A DNA stretch of 60,256 nt from an uncultured Ruminococcus sp. (GTDB lineage Bacteria; Bacillota_A; Clostridia; Oscillospirales; Ruminococcaceae). Where the stretch lies: contig ONBA01000013.1 in the NCBI GenBank assembly GCA_900315975.1, positions 1 to 60,256 on the forward strand, read 5' to 3'. The notes below the pieces were generated by a model, which saw nothing but the letters and a program-made list of their open reading frames with translations, ran no database searches and was not told where the DNA came from. This document shows positions 1-8,257 of the stretch, piece by piece. The number at the start of each line of letters is the position of its first letter. The first letter of the stretch is position 1. Made by a program: the position numbers and the translations under genes.

Positions 1-22
1 CGTTTCTTCGCCTTCTGCTCAT
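1..22 (-). CDS. Partial CDS at left edge, possible IS transposase start
   Basis: An ATG at 22 on the minus strand opens a frame reading MSRRRRN before the window ends. A strong Shine-Dalgarno (CGGAGG) lies 8 bases upstream. The very basic start, the nearby terminus-like sequence and a hairpin over the ribosome site suggest a transposase, perhaps IS256-like, but only seven residues are visible, so the family is a guess. Confidence 0.4.
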
Positions 23-30
23 AATTAAAA

Positions 31-81
31 CCTCCGAAGTAGTGTCTCTTCTATTATACACTACTTCAGAGGTTTACACAA
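31..81 (-). promoter_or_regulatory. Promoter and RBS-masking hairpin of the left-edge gene
   Basis: On the minus strand a -35-like TTGTGT (76-81) and a perfect TATAAT (53-58) are 17 bases apart. A 15-base inverted repeat (31-45 and 58-72, one mismatch) brackets the -10 box. Its downstream arm contains the Shine-Dalgarno. A transcript from this promoter should start near 46 and carry only one arm, so its RBS is free. A read-through transcript would carry both arms and hide the RBS. The stretch from 73 (GTTTACACAAATTTTAGG) looks like an insertion-sequence terminus, but I cannot confirm the element. Confidence 0.45.
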
Positions 82-82
82 A

Positions 83-511
83 TTTTAGGATAGACTCTTT
101 AAGTGCTAGGATCGCGAGCTTCTTTACTGGATATCAATATGTGTACTGTACGCATTCCAAAGACAGAGAGTGTTCCTGGTTTCATATGCATCTGGTGATA
201 AACTCCGTGTCATATCTGAACGGAAATCTCATCAGCAGTTGGATAGGCTATATGCAGCAGTTTTGTGCTCATGTTGCTGCCATCACTCACCAGAGCACAT
301 GGCTTTCTATCAAAACCAAATCCAATGATTTTGAGGACTAATAACTGACAACCACAAACCCTTCCTATCACCATAATCTGATTATACAACAGTCGAAAAC
401 AATGTCCCTGCCGCAAGGCAGGGCGGCTGTTGTAAGTTCTGAGGATATAAATCTCGAGAAGGTGACCGCTCTTGTGACCAACTGGTCATGAAGATATACA
501 CCGGCTGAGGG
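83..511. other. Stretch without a convincing gene
   Basis: Open frames here are short, lack ribosome binding sites and resemble no family I recognise. It may hold decayed mobile-element sequence between the left-edge element and the operon end. The only clear structure is the nested hairpin at 386-433. Confidence 0.5.
386..433. other. Nested hairpin with GCAA tetraloop
   Basis: CCCTGCC (406-412) and GGCAGGG (417-423) pair around a GCAA loop, and an outer pair ACAACAG (386-392) / CTGTTGT (427-433) can enclose it. There is no T-run, so it is not an obvious terminator. It may be a structured RNA or a recombination site. Confidence 0.4.
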
Positions 512-557
512 CAAAAAAAGACCGCCCTCAAATAATGATATTAAGAGCGGTCTCGAT
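512..557 (-). terminator. Rho-independent terminator of the patatin-dynamin operon
   Basis: On the minus strand AGACCGCTC pairs with GGGCGGTCT, allowing one bulge, and is followed by seven T. It lies just after the stop of the last operon gene. Confidence 0.8.
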
Positions 558-559
558 TA

Positions 560-2335
560 TTATCCTACGCCTATACTAAGATAATCCTTGCTGACATATC
601 CATAGAAAACTGGATATGAACCATCTACAGTCCTTGTAGGTGCTTTCCATCCCACATAACACCATTCAGAATTCTGACCGTATACTGAAACGGAATCTCC
701 TTTTGGTATTTCAAGTATGACCTCATAAGATGTTCCCGGACCTTTGCGAAGATTCAATCCGGTTGAGTCAGTTTTAATTATTCCTTTAGGAATGACATTA
801 GAATCTGAATTATCAACAAATGTCATATTTGACGGAGCATTTTCTATGTTAGCATAGCCGGTATACATACTTGAAGCATTTTGATCTTGTTTACTCTGCT
901 CATGGTTTCCTGAATCAGCAGTGTAAATCGAATAATCATAGTCTATACTTTGCCAATTCATATCTTTATAATAGTTGAAAGCAATATAATACTCTGATGC
1001 ATCAATCTGCCGTCCATTTCTATAATAGCTTATGCCGTTCTGTACAGGTGAAGAAATTATCTCGTCTATTTTTTTGAGTGTATAATCATTTGAAAGCTCA
1101 TAATAGACGAATCTTTTACCACCTTCTTCATGCTCTTCAAGTATAAGGTGGTTTGTTCCAGATATTTCAAGTCCGCCCCAACATTCTATCAATTCAACGT
1201 ACTGAGATCCGTTATAGTGATAAATATGATGAATTCGAGTGACTATACCCATATAAGATATTATTAATTCAGGTATATCATCGCCGTTTATATCGTAATC
1301 TGTTGTGGCTTTTAATTCAGGAAGACTCGCTCCATTATTGCTAAATTCACTTGTCAGCTTATTCCTTAAATCAGCGATTGCATTATTTTTAGAATTTTCG
1401 ATTTCTTCCTCAGAGACAACTGAAACATTTTCAGCTGCTTCTGCATTAGTTTTTTGAGTTGTAGTTACGATTTCGGAAGTTGTTTCCTGAACTGAAGCAT
1501 TAGTTGTTGTAATTATTTCATCATTGCTTGAATTCTCTGAGCCTTTATTATCCTTATCCTTCATCAGCAGCATACCTCCGAGAATGCCCATTCCAACAAG
1601 CAGAACAGCTATCACGCCAACAAGAACGAATATAACAGGTGATTTTTTCTCATCTTCATAGCTGAACTGTCTGGGAGCAGGCTTCGGCTGTGTTGATGTA
1701 GGAGGAGCAGGTGAGGGATCTACAGAAGGAGCGTCAACAGGCTCTTTGACTTCATTGACAGTTTCTTCGTTATAACTGTCCTCGGTATCAGTTTCTAAGC
1801 TTGCTGCTTCATCATAGCTTTCTTCATCATCAGCAGCTGTATTCATTGCCTTTTTATAAAGCTCGTCAAAGCTTTCAGCATCAGATTCTTCCTCATTATA
1901 GTCTGCTGTGTCTCTTACTATATCTGATTCGGAATAAGCTTCTTCAACAGGAAAGTTTTCATCTGCGAAGCCTTCATCGTCAGGAGTGTCATTGTCAACA
2001 GCCTTTTTCCGGTCAGAAGCCAGAGCAGCCGCTTTGCTTTTCAGTCCTGCGAAAGCTGCTCCTGCTTTTTCCTTTGCAAATGCTGCTTTTTCGGCAGCAT
2101 CATCAGATTTTGCGTAATCAACAGCTTTTTTTGACAGCTTTGATACGGCTCCACCTGCAAACTTAGCAGCAGCAATATGGGCTCCTACCACTGCTTTGGC
2201 AGCCTTGACAGCAGTCTCCGCTCCTTTGCCTTTTTCTTTTTGCGGGGCTGGTTGTTCCCTATGTACAGGTGAAGAAGAATTACCGGAAGTTCCTTTGTAC
2301 TCTCCGTAGATCAGCTCATAGTTAGTCATAAACAT
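560..2335 (-). CDS. Membrane-anchored protein with C-terminal SH3b domain
   Basis: A 591-residue protein with no signal peptide. Residues 30-115 are Ala/Lys-rich and probably helical. An acidic stretch and a Pro-rich stretch follow. One transmembrane helix lies near 232-256, followed by a Ser/Thr-rich linker. The outer part has a segment with DINGDDIPEL (a calcium-loop-like pattern), then a bacterial SH3 domain from about 515 to the end (LNLRKGPGTSYEV, typical of cell-wall-binding SH3b). The likely topology is an inner Ala-rich region and an outer wall-binding region. The start ATG is preceded by GGAGG 10 bases upstream. It is last in the operon, 33 bases after the DUF4177-like gene. Its role is unknown; it could anchor the system to the envelope. 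Confidence 0.88.
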   Translation of the reverse strand: MFMTNYELIYGEYKGTSGNSSSPVHREQPAPQKEKGKGAETAVKAAKAVVGAHIAAAKFAGGAVSKLSKKAVDYAKSDDAAEKAAFAKEKAGAAFAGLKSKAAALASDRKKAVDNDTPDDEGFADENFPVEEAYSESDIVRDTADYNEEESDAESFDELYKKAMNTAADDEESYDEAASLETDTEDSYNEETVNEVKEPVDAPSVDPSPAPPTSTQPKPAPRQFSYEDEKKSPVIFVLVGVIAVLLVGMGILGGMLLMKDKDNKGSENSSNDEIITTTNASVQETTSEIVTTTQKTNAEAAENVSVVSEEEIENSKNNAIADLRNKLTSEFSNNGASLPELKATTDYDINGDDIPELIISYMGIVTRIHHIYHYNGSQYVELIECWGGLEISGTNHLILEEHEEGGKRFVYYELSNDYTLKKIDEIISSPVQNGISYYRNGRQIDASEYYIAFNYYKDMNWQSIDYDYSIYTADSGNHEQSKQDQNASSMYTGYANIENAPSNMTFVDNSDSNVIPKGIIKTDSTGLNLRKGPGTSYEVILEIPKGDSVSVYGQNSEWCYVGWKAPTRTVDGSYPVFYGYVSKDYLSIGVG

Positions 2336-2368
2336 ATCGTCTTCACCTCCGATACAAGATACTCAGAC

Positions 2369-2611
2369 TCAATCCTTAAAGAAAATGAGGACATCTGCCT
2401 GGAAGTAATTATGAGAGCCAAACATGAATCCACCAATACACCATTGACCGCAGCTTATCTTACGGCGTATTTCAATGGGGTGGATCCCAAGGAGCTTCCA
2501 GCCATCGACTGCCTGCTCGTTGATCATCTGCTCATACTCGGCATTAAGTTCTGGAGCAACGTCCTTTTTAAGTCTCTTCGGATGTTCAATTGTAACTGTT
2601 TTGTACTGCAT
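2369..2611 (-). CDS. Small DUF4177-like protein
   Basis: An 80-residue protein beginning MQYKTVTIEHP. The pattern YKTV near the start and a later helix with EQAVDGWKLLGI matches DUF4177-type proteins (KEGWELV motif), whose function is unknown. I chose the ATG at 2611 because AAGGAGG lies 8 bases before it. A longer frame starting at 2635 would place that ribosome site inside the coding region. The gene follows the YidD-like gene closely and is part of the same operon. Confidence 0.82.
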   Translation of the reverse strand: MQYKTVTIEHPKRLKKDVAPELNAEYEQMINEQAVDGWKLLGIHPIEIRRKISCGQWCIGGFMFGSHNYFQADVLIFFKD

Positions 2612-2624
2612 ACATTTTTCCTCC

Positions 2625-3116
2625 TTATGGTTCATCGATACCGCCGTTTGGATAACGACAGCGTGATATGCGTTTTATCCCTCTTATCAGGCCTTTTAAA
2701 GCTCCGTATTTTAAGACAGATATTCTCATATATTCAGAGCAGCAAGGCTCGAATAAACACGATGAGCGTACTGTTTCGGGTGCGTATTTTTGATAAACTA
2801 TAATAAGCGTTAGCAGAAGTTTTTTGCCTAATACTGCTAAGTATATCAGTCCGGTAGCAATGCATATCAAAGCAAATACTCCACTGGATATGTCGGTGAA
2901 AAGTCGCAATGTAATAAGCACCGCTGCTATTAATACAACCACTCCGAACAGCAGTAAAGCGTCCTTCCACACCTTCACCTTCGGACGTAGAACTATCCGC
3001 TTCGACTCTTCCAATTGTTTTTTCACCTGAGCAAGTATCTTCTGCTCGGTAAATTGTGTATTGTCCTCCGGCATCTCGCCGGAGTAGTTCTTATAGATCT
3101 TGTAGTTGCATTTCAT
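2625..3116 (-). CDS. YidD-like protein with N-terminal transmembrane region
   Basis: About 163 residues. The C-terminal third carries the YidD signature: a YQKYAPE start, then CLFEPCCSEYM, a Lys/Gly-rich helix and a final RCRYPNGGIDEP. YidD helps the YidC insertase place proteins in the membrane. Stand-alone YidD is only about 70-90 residues. Here roughly 90 extra N-terminal residues add a charged cytoplasmic segment and two hydrophobic helices (near 52-75 and 80-97). The ATG at 3116 overlaps the upstream TGA (ATGA), which suggests translational coupling; an ATG at 3125 is the alternative. In this operon it may serve to insert a partner protein into the membrane, which is inference. Confidence 0.85.
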   Translation of the reverse strand: MKCNYKIYKNYSGEMPEDNTQFTEQKILAQVKKQLEESKRIVLRPKVKVWKDALLLFGVVVLIAAVLITLRLFTDISSGVFALICIATGLIYLAVLGKKLLLTLIIVYQKYAPETVRSSCLFEPCCSEYMRISVLKYGALKGLIRGIKRISRCRYPNGGIDEP

Positions 3117-3316
3117 ATTTTGCATTCATATTTGGAGCAGTTGAATCCGGCTCCCATAGGATAGTTCTTCTTCATGCATAGACACTTTGCATCAGTCTCA
3201 TATTTCCAGATATTATGCAACGAGTCTGACGGCTGTATATGCTGATTCGTTGGATCGTACCAGTACTTGCAGAAGGCACAGTATTTATTGAATTTTATAT
3301 TTGTGGGGTGAAGCAT
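3113..3316 (-). CDS. Small Cys-rich protein
   Basis: A 67-residue protein with eight Cys in pairs or near pairs (CAFC, KCLC, CSKYEC), consistent with a small zinc-binding fold. I recognise no family. Its ATG overlaps the upstream stop as TAATG and its stop overlaps the YidD-like start as ATGA, so it is locked into the operon. The overlaps on both sides make it a real gene despite its size. Confidence 0.75.
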   Translation of the reverse strand: MLHPTNIKFNKYCAFCKYWYDPTNQHIQPSDSLHNIWKYETDAKCLCMKKNYPMGAGFNCSKYECKI

Positions 3317-3987
3317 TACTCTCCTCCGTGATATCGATTATACAAGTATGAAAATGTTCTTAAGGAACTCGTATTATTATCTGCGACATCTTCTACTGAT
3401 TCTGCTATGTCTTCTGCTGCATCTTTTATATCATCTGACTCATCATACTGTAACTCGTTTAATGCGTTATTTATAATATCATCAACTGCATCGTTATGGC
3501 TGTTGATTGGATCATCCACAATGTTGTCTAAGTCTGATATAATATAATCGACCCATAATGCCTTTGTAGCAGACCATAAACAATTAACATATTCCGTCAG
3601 CGATTTCAGATCAGAATCAATATCATTGATAGTGCTGATACTACTGTTGATATGTTCCATGTCTGCTGAAAGATGCTGAAGACGCTTTTCAAAGTCACTG
3701 GAGCGTGATTGAACAAGAAGGATATTATCTCTTATTTCAGTAATTTCAGTACGCAGAGCGCCTATTTCTGAATGAGTGTCAGCTATAGCCGTATTCATTT
3801 GGGAACGATCAGCTGTTAATTCTCCTGAGATCATATCACATTTATTGTTGATGTCGCCTATGAGTTTTATGAGTCGATCATTCATTTCGGCATAAGCCTT
3901 GTTTTCTTCTTTTAATGAATCAATTTCACTTTGTAATGCCTGTATATCCTTTTTATCAGGAAGGCCTATCCAAGACCAGAAGCTCAT
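3316..3987 (-). CDS. Coiled-coil protein, operon partner of the dynamin
   Basis: A 223-residue protein. The first residues (MSFWSWIGLPDKKD) form a short aromatic, amphipathic segment able to sit on a membrane. Residues about 13-125 are a long heptad-patterned coiled coil. A shorter hydrophobic or aromatic helix follows near 130-150 (YVNCLWSATKALWVDYI), then an acidic tail rich in Asp-Asp pairs. No enzyme motif is visible. It starts at the stop of the upstream coiled-coil gene (TAATG overlap). The two proteins share an N-terminal WSWI/FSWI pattern and may pair. Confidence 0.8.
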   Translation of the reverse strand: MSFWSWIGLPDKKDIQALQSEIDSLKEENKAYAEMNDRLIKLIGDINNKCDMISGELTADRSQMNTAIADTHSEIGALRTEITEIRDNILLVQSRSSDFEKRLQHLSADMEHINSSISTINDIDSDLKSLTEYVNCLWSATKALWVDYIISDLDNIVDDPINSHNDAVDDIINNALNELQYDESDDIKDAAEDIAESVEDVADNNTSSLRTFSYLYNRYHGGE

Positions 3988-4688
3988 TAAATCACCGCCT
4001 TATTCAACACCGTAATGATGCATTGTGAAGCTTCCATTGGAGGAGCACATTCATCTTCGACTTTATCAACATCTTTCATGCCTGCCTCAGCATCAGCCAT
4101 GATTTTTTCAAGTTCTTTTACTTTCTGATCAGCCTGTTCTTCCTGTTCAGTGATTCGGTTATCAAATCTTTCCTTAAATTCACTCAATACTTTTTCGGTA
4201 TATTCACTTAGTTTTTTATAATATTCAATGCGTGCCTGCTTCTTGATATTTACGAAAGCATCATCTATTTTTTTTCTTTTATCAGGCGAAGGTTTCATTT
4301 CTAATATTTTTCTAAACTCAGGATCAGTCTGAGATAGATGTGCCTTTATATATGAAATGATCTTTCCCTCAAGTTTCCATTCGGCTTGCTCCCGCTGATA
4401 CTCTATAACGGAAGCTAAGTCTGAAAAAAACTCCTGCTTATTTGCTATGCCAAGCAACTCATCAAAAACTTTGTTCAATTCATTCATTGCTTCGTTTTCT
4501 TCTTTGTTAATTTCCTCGCTGTATCTATCACGTACCTCGGCTAACGCAGCAGCTACATCTACCTGATCAGAAATCTTATTACTATCGTATTTTTTCCCAA
4601 AAAGGAAGTCTTTTATATCATCTACTTTATCAACGACCCAATCTTTAGCATCTGAGATTTTATCAGCGATCCAAGAGAAGATTCCCAT
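3987..4688 (-). CDS. Coiled-coil protein directly after the dynamin gene
   Basis: A 233-residue protein starting MGIFSWIADKISDAKDWVVD, a strongly amphipathic helix with repeated Trp/Ile/Val on one face, as in membrane-binding helices. The rest (45-215) is almost all charged helix with coiled-coil character and no enzyme motif. An AAGGTGA ribosome site lies just upstream, within the dynamin 3' end; only two bases separate the genes. Known bacterial dynamins often carry a long helical stalk after the GTPase domain. Here the GTPase ends early, so this protein and its neighbour could supply the missing stalk or a membrane adaptor. That is inference. Confidence 0.82.
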   Translation of the reverse strand: MGIFSWIADKISDAKDWVVDKVDDIKDFLFGKKYDSNKISDQVDVAAALAEVRDRYSEEINKEENEAMNELNKVFDELLGIANKQEFFSDLASVIEYQREQAEWKLEGKIISYIKAHLSQTDPEFRKILEMKPSPDKRKKIDDAFVNIKKQARIEYYKKLSEYTEKVLSEFKERFDNRITEQEEQADQKVKELEKIMADAEAGMKDVDKVEDECAPPMEASQCIITVLNKAVI

Positions 4689-4690
4689 AT

Positions 4691-6775
4691 TTATCTCACC
4701 TTCCTTTCAGGCTTATCAATTGTTTCACGAACCGTATTGATTATTCTTTCTGCCTCTTGTTTCAATGCGTTAGTCTGCTTGTCTATATCAGACTTATTAC
4801 GATTCGCTTTAGCAATCTCGGCTTTCAACTCATCGACATCCATCTTTGTTTTGAGTATATGTTCTTCTTGATCAGAAATTGTTCGATTACTAAACTTAAC
4901 AAGCTGATTTCTGCATCTTTCAAATGCCTTAACTATATCATCTACTAAAAGCTTTCTGTAATTGGCTATAAGTGTGGTTTCCAGTTTCCTTCTCAAAGCG
5001 GGGATACCGGTTGCATTTGATATCCTATCATTATCGTTATCTGAAAGATTAGATAAGTCGATTGCCCATTTATCAAGAATATCTTCTGCATATTTATTCA
5101 AAGCACTATACTCTTCACGAGTAAAAGACGTTTTAGGATTCTGTTTCTGCTCGATGGTCAGCGAATCCCACTTTTTAATAAGCAATTCCATCTTTGCTGA
5201 CGTAAGAACTATTCTGCTGTTTATATCTCTTTCATCAGTATATTTTCTGGCTTCGATCAATAATTCTTTCCAGTTAGATACATACTTAGCACGTTCTGTT
5301 TCACTATTAAGATCGCTTTGTGTACCGACGATGATGGTTTTTTCTTTATCTGTTTTATCAAGTACAGTGTTAACTATCTCAACACCTTCAGCTGTAAGCG
5401 GTCCGGGTTTTAAAGCTACAAGTACAGCGTTTGCCCGCTTGATATATTTCTCTGTTATATCAGAACGATACTGAACAGGATCTTTTAATCCTGGAGTATC
5501 AACAAAAACAACTTCCGTAGGCATATTAAAGACGCTCTTGTCTATGCCAACTTCAATCTCAGAAACGAGTATGTGTGCTAAGGATTTTGATGATGTGTAT
5601 TTCCTTACTTGTTCTCTTAGTTCATCAAGATTTTTACATGGGATCACAAGACTTTCTTTACCGATGTACTTTTCTTCCATTTCTTTTAAGTGCGGACTTC
5701 TGAGTCGAGCAGCAAAGCTATCCTGCTTTTCTGAAATATTGATTGTATTCTCACTTTGAAGCACACTTGCTTTCAATTCAGTCCATTGTTTATTATCATG
5801 AAAGCTTACTTTCACATAATAATGATCTGCTGAGCGAAATTTAGTCAGTGCTGCTGTTTCAGGATTGACCTCAACAGATGCTATTTCTGCGCCGATAAGA
5901 GCATTCATCAGAAAAGACTTTCCTGCTTTCATTACACCGACAACAGCGATCTGGAATTCTGCGCTCCTGCATTTCTTCATAAGTATATTCATATCCTGCA
6001 CAAGATCTTTTGGATATGCTGGAAGCTTTCCAAGCTCAGCAAGCAGCTTGACCTTTCTTATTACTGCATCCGTTTTCATTGCAGTTATGTCCCACATTAT
6101 GTCAGATGAAGAAGTATCATCAGTCAAAACCTTTGACAGCTTTGAAAGAATCACCTTGGTTTCTTTGCTGGAGTTTTCGGTTTTCATAGGATGTATATAT
6201 CCGCAGTTAGGACACATACGCTGCCAGGATATCAGATCATATCCGCATTTTGGACACATACTGCTCTGATAACTCTCCAGTTTACCAATTCTTATCAGCT
6301 GTTTTTCATTCTCTTTAAGAAATTCCTGATAAAAAGCAACAAAGCCTTTCCGCACCATAGCAACTTGCGCCTGTACACCAATCTGGTCTTCTTTCAGTTC
6401 AAGATATAAACCACTGACCCTATCATTTACTGCCATTAAGAGAGTTCTGTTATTGGTACACTCAAGCATTACTTTATTGATGACGGTCTGCGCAGCATAC
6501 AGGGCATTGGTATTATCATTAATTATTGCATTTTGCAGCTTATTGTTCCTACCTGTAACTTCTCCAATCAGCCTTTTGAAGATTCCCTGACTGCTTAGTG
6601 CTTTGGATTTGTTTTTAGCTGAAGTCAGCAATGAAGTACATTCAAGTGTTAATTCGCTTATTTCCTCAGCATTATCTTTAGATTTTTCAATCATCTGATC
6701 GATTAATGCACCGACCTCATTGGGGCTGACATTAGTCAAAGCATAAGATGATACAATGTTTAATAATTCTGCCAT
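4691..6775 (-). CDS. Dynamin-like GTPase with zinc ribbon
   Basis: A 694-residue protein. Residues 1-170 are helical. A four-Cys zinc ribbon sits at 174-191 (CPKCG ... CPNCG). The GTPase domain shows G1 GVMKAGKS (280-287), a G2 Thr near 308-311, G3 DTPG (426-429) and G4 TQSD (485-488). The GxMKAGKS form of the P-loop is typical of bacterial dynamin-like proteins, which bind, tubulate or fuse membranes. Only about 200 residues of helix follow the GTPase motifs, so the stalk and membrane paddle seem short. GGAGG in the last codons of the patatin gene forms its ribosome site, with the ATG two bases after that stop. The tight pairing with a lipase argues for a shared membrane task. Confidence 0.92.
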   Translation of the reverse strand: MAELLNIVSSYALTNVSPNEVGALIDQMIEKSKDNAEEISELTLECTSLLTSAKNKSKALSSQGIFKRLIGEVTGRNNKLQNAIINDNTNALYAAQTVINKVMLECTNNRTLLMAVNDRVSGLYLELKEDQIGVQAQVAMVRKGFVAFYQEFLKENEKQLIRIGKLESYQSSMCPKCGYDLISWQRMCPNCGYIHPMKTENSSKETKVILSKLSKVLTDDTSSSDIMWDITAMKTDAVIRKVKLLAELGKLPAYPKDLVQDMNILMKKCRSAEFQIAVVGVMKAGKSFLMNALIGAEIASVEVNPETAALTKFRSADHYYVKVSFHDNKQWTELKASVLQSENTINISEKQDSFAARLRSPHLKEMEEKYIGKESLVIPCKNLDELREQVRKYTSSKSLAHILVSEIEVGIDKSVFNMPTEVVFVDTPGLKDPVQYRSDITEKYIKRANAVLVALKPGPLTAEGVEIVNTVLDKTDKEKTIIVGTQSDLNSETERAKYVSNWKELLIEARKYTDERDINSRIVLTSAKMELLIKKWDSLTIEQKQNPKTSFTREEYSALNKYAEDILDKWAIDLSNLSDNDNDRISNATGIPALRRKLETTLIANYRKLLVDDIVKAFERCRNQLVKFSNRTISDQEEHILKTKMDVDELKAEIAKANRNKSDIDKQTNALKQEAERIINTVRETIDKPERKVR

Positions 6776-6777
6776 TT

Positions 6778-7824
6778 TTATTCCTCCGCCTTTATATTTC
6801 CAACAACTTCATCGAAGCCGTCATTTGCCATTTGCTCTTTGATCTCAGACTCTTTTGCTTTAAGCGCTGATTTTTCTATTTCAAATTGATTTAACCTTGC
6901 TTTTAATTCTTCCAATGACAGTTGGTTCTTGAAGCTCATAACAAGCATTTCCAGCATTGGCTGCAAAACTTTTTTTGCATCTTCATATCCAACATCTATC
7001 CTTTGCTTCGCACCTGAAGCAGAAAAATCAAGTGTTCCATTCATCGCATTTCCGAGCTCTATACTGGGGACGATCTCTATTATATTTGAATCTGGATATT
7101 GGCTTCTATCAATTACCGTTTCTCTGTTTAAATGAACGACTATTATATTCTCAACTCCTGTGTCATAGACAGGACGTATAGGAGTATTATCACCAACTAA
7201 AGGAATTCCTCCGTCACAATATTTTTTCCCATTGAATAATTCATTTGGAAATATTATTGGAATAGCTGATGATGCAAGAAGAATAGTTGTTATCTCATCA
7301 GAAAGATAATCATTTAATCTGAAGCGTTCTATCTTAAAACTTGGACAGCTTACACAAGTAACAAAACAAGGAATATCGCTGTTTTGAAGCATCTCAATAT
7401 TAACGCATTCTTCAATCATATCTAAAAGGCCTTCCCTTGAAAACAAATGGTCTCCCTGAGTTTGAACCAATAACATTTCCGCAATTTTGCCTATGGTCCA
7501 GATACCGGCAGATGCCGCTTTACTTGCCCCGAAGGTTAAAAAAGTTGATATATTAAGTCCGTTTTTTACCAACCATTTTGTTATATCCTCAGAAGAGATT
7601 TTTTTAGGGGTCAGTATTTTGCTTTGGTCGATACTCAGCCACATTTCCTCAGCTTGTTCATAGTTACTTCCGACAAATAGTGCTGCATTTAATGCACCTA
7701 CGGACGTTCCTGATACCGCTTTAACATAATTATCAAGTCCCATTTCGTGCAGATATTTCCAGACACCTATTTCATATGCGCCTTTACCGCCGCCTCCGGA
7801 AAAAACTAATCCAAATCCATTCAT
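6778..7824 (-). CDS. Patatin-like phospholipase
   Basis: A 348-residue protein of the patatin family, lipid acyl hydrolases with a Ser-Asp dyad. Visible motifs are the oxyanion loop GGGGKG (10-15), the nucleophile elbow GTSVG (39-43, Ser41) and the DGG motif with the catalytic Asp near 204. All key residues are present, so it should be active. The C-terminal 70 residues form a helical, charged tail that could contact a partner. I chose ATG at 7824 because AAGGAG lies nine bases upstream; the GTG at 7833 abuts that site. The dynamin gene follows at once. Patatin proteins act as membrane-damaging effectors in other phage-defence systems (CapV in CBASS), which is established for those systems, not for this one. 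Confidence 0.92.
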   Translation of the reverse strand: MNGFGLVFSGGGGKGAYEIGVWKYLHEMGLDNYVKAVSGTSVGALNAALFVGSNYEQAEEMWLSIDQSKILTPKKISSEDITKWLVKNGLNISTFLTFGASKAASAGIWTIGKIAEMLLVQTQGDHLFSREGLLDMIEECVNIEMLQNSDIPCFVTCVSCPSFKIERFRLNDYLSDEITTILLASSAIPIIFPNELFNGKKYCDGGIPLVGDNTPIRPVYDTGVENIIVVHLNRETVIDRSQYPDSNIIEIVPSIELGNAMNGTLDFSASGAKQRIDVGYEDAKKVLQPMLEMLVMSFKNQLSLEELKARLNQFEIEKSALKAKESEIKEQMANDGFDEVVGNIKAEE

Positions 7825-7843
7825 TTCAGGCACTCCTTTACGC

Positions 7844-8257
7844 TTAAATCTGCGTGTATATGTGAATTTCTTTTTCTGTTACAAATGATATCTCTTCCTC
7901 CATAAACCTCTTCCGCCTGTTACCATTGATTTTTTTAAACTTAAATACAGGGATTATGGAAAAATCTGATTTGATTTCATAATCCAGATTCACAAAATCA
8001 ATCAACTTATAATCATATACCGACTCCAAATAAATGATTTTAATATTATTCTTTTTATCTGAATCGGTACATATGAAACCTGCTGATTCCAGAAGAGAAA
8101 TTAAGTCGTCAGGTAAATCAATTAAGTTTTCATTTGTTTCTGAAGATACAGTGTTAATTAGACAATCCGTAAAGCTATTAACAACTAAAACTTTCAACAA
8201 ATCTTCTATTGAATCAAGCCGTTTATTTAGTAAAGATATATCGTCATTTTCTTTCAC
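7844..8257 (-). CDS. Hypothetical protein, patatin-operon member
   Basis: A 137-residue acidic and Lys-rich protein with a short N-terminal coiled coil (residues 5-30) and a C-terminal mixed beta region ending KEIHIYTQI. No family recognised. The start is GTG at 8257, seven bases after AAGGAG. This start overlaps the end of the small Cys-rich gene by 14 bases, so translation is probably coupled. It precedes the patatin gene by 19 bases. It could be a sensor or an inhibitor of the lipase, which is a guess from position only. Confidence 0.78.
   Translation of the reverse strand: MKENDDISLLNKRLDSIEDLLKVLVVNSFTDCLINTVSSETNENLIDLPDDLISLLESAGFICTDSDKKNNIKIIYLESVYDYKLIDFVNLDYEIKSDFSIIPVFKFKKINGNRRKRFMEEEISFVTEKEIHIYTQI

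Noticed and set aside
210..416. 68-codon minus frame in the left stretch
   Set aside because: No ribosome site and no similarity I recognise; it also covers the hairpin at 406-423.
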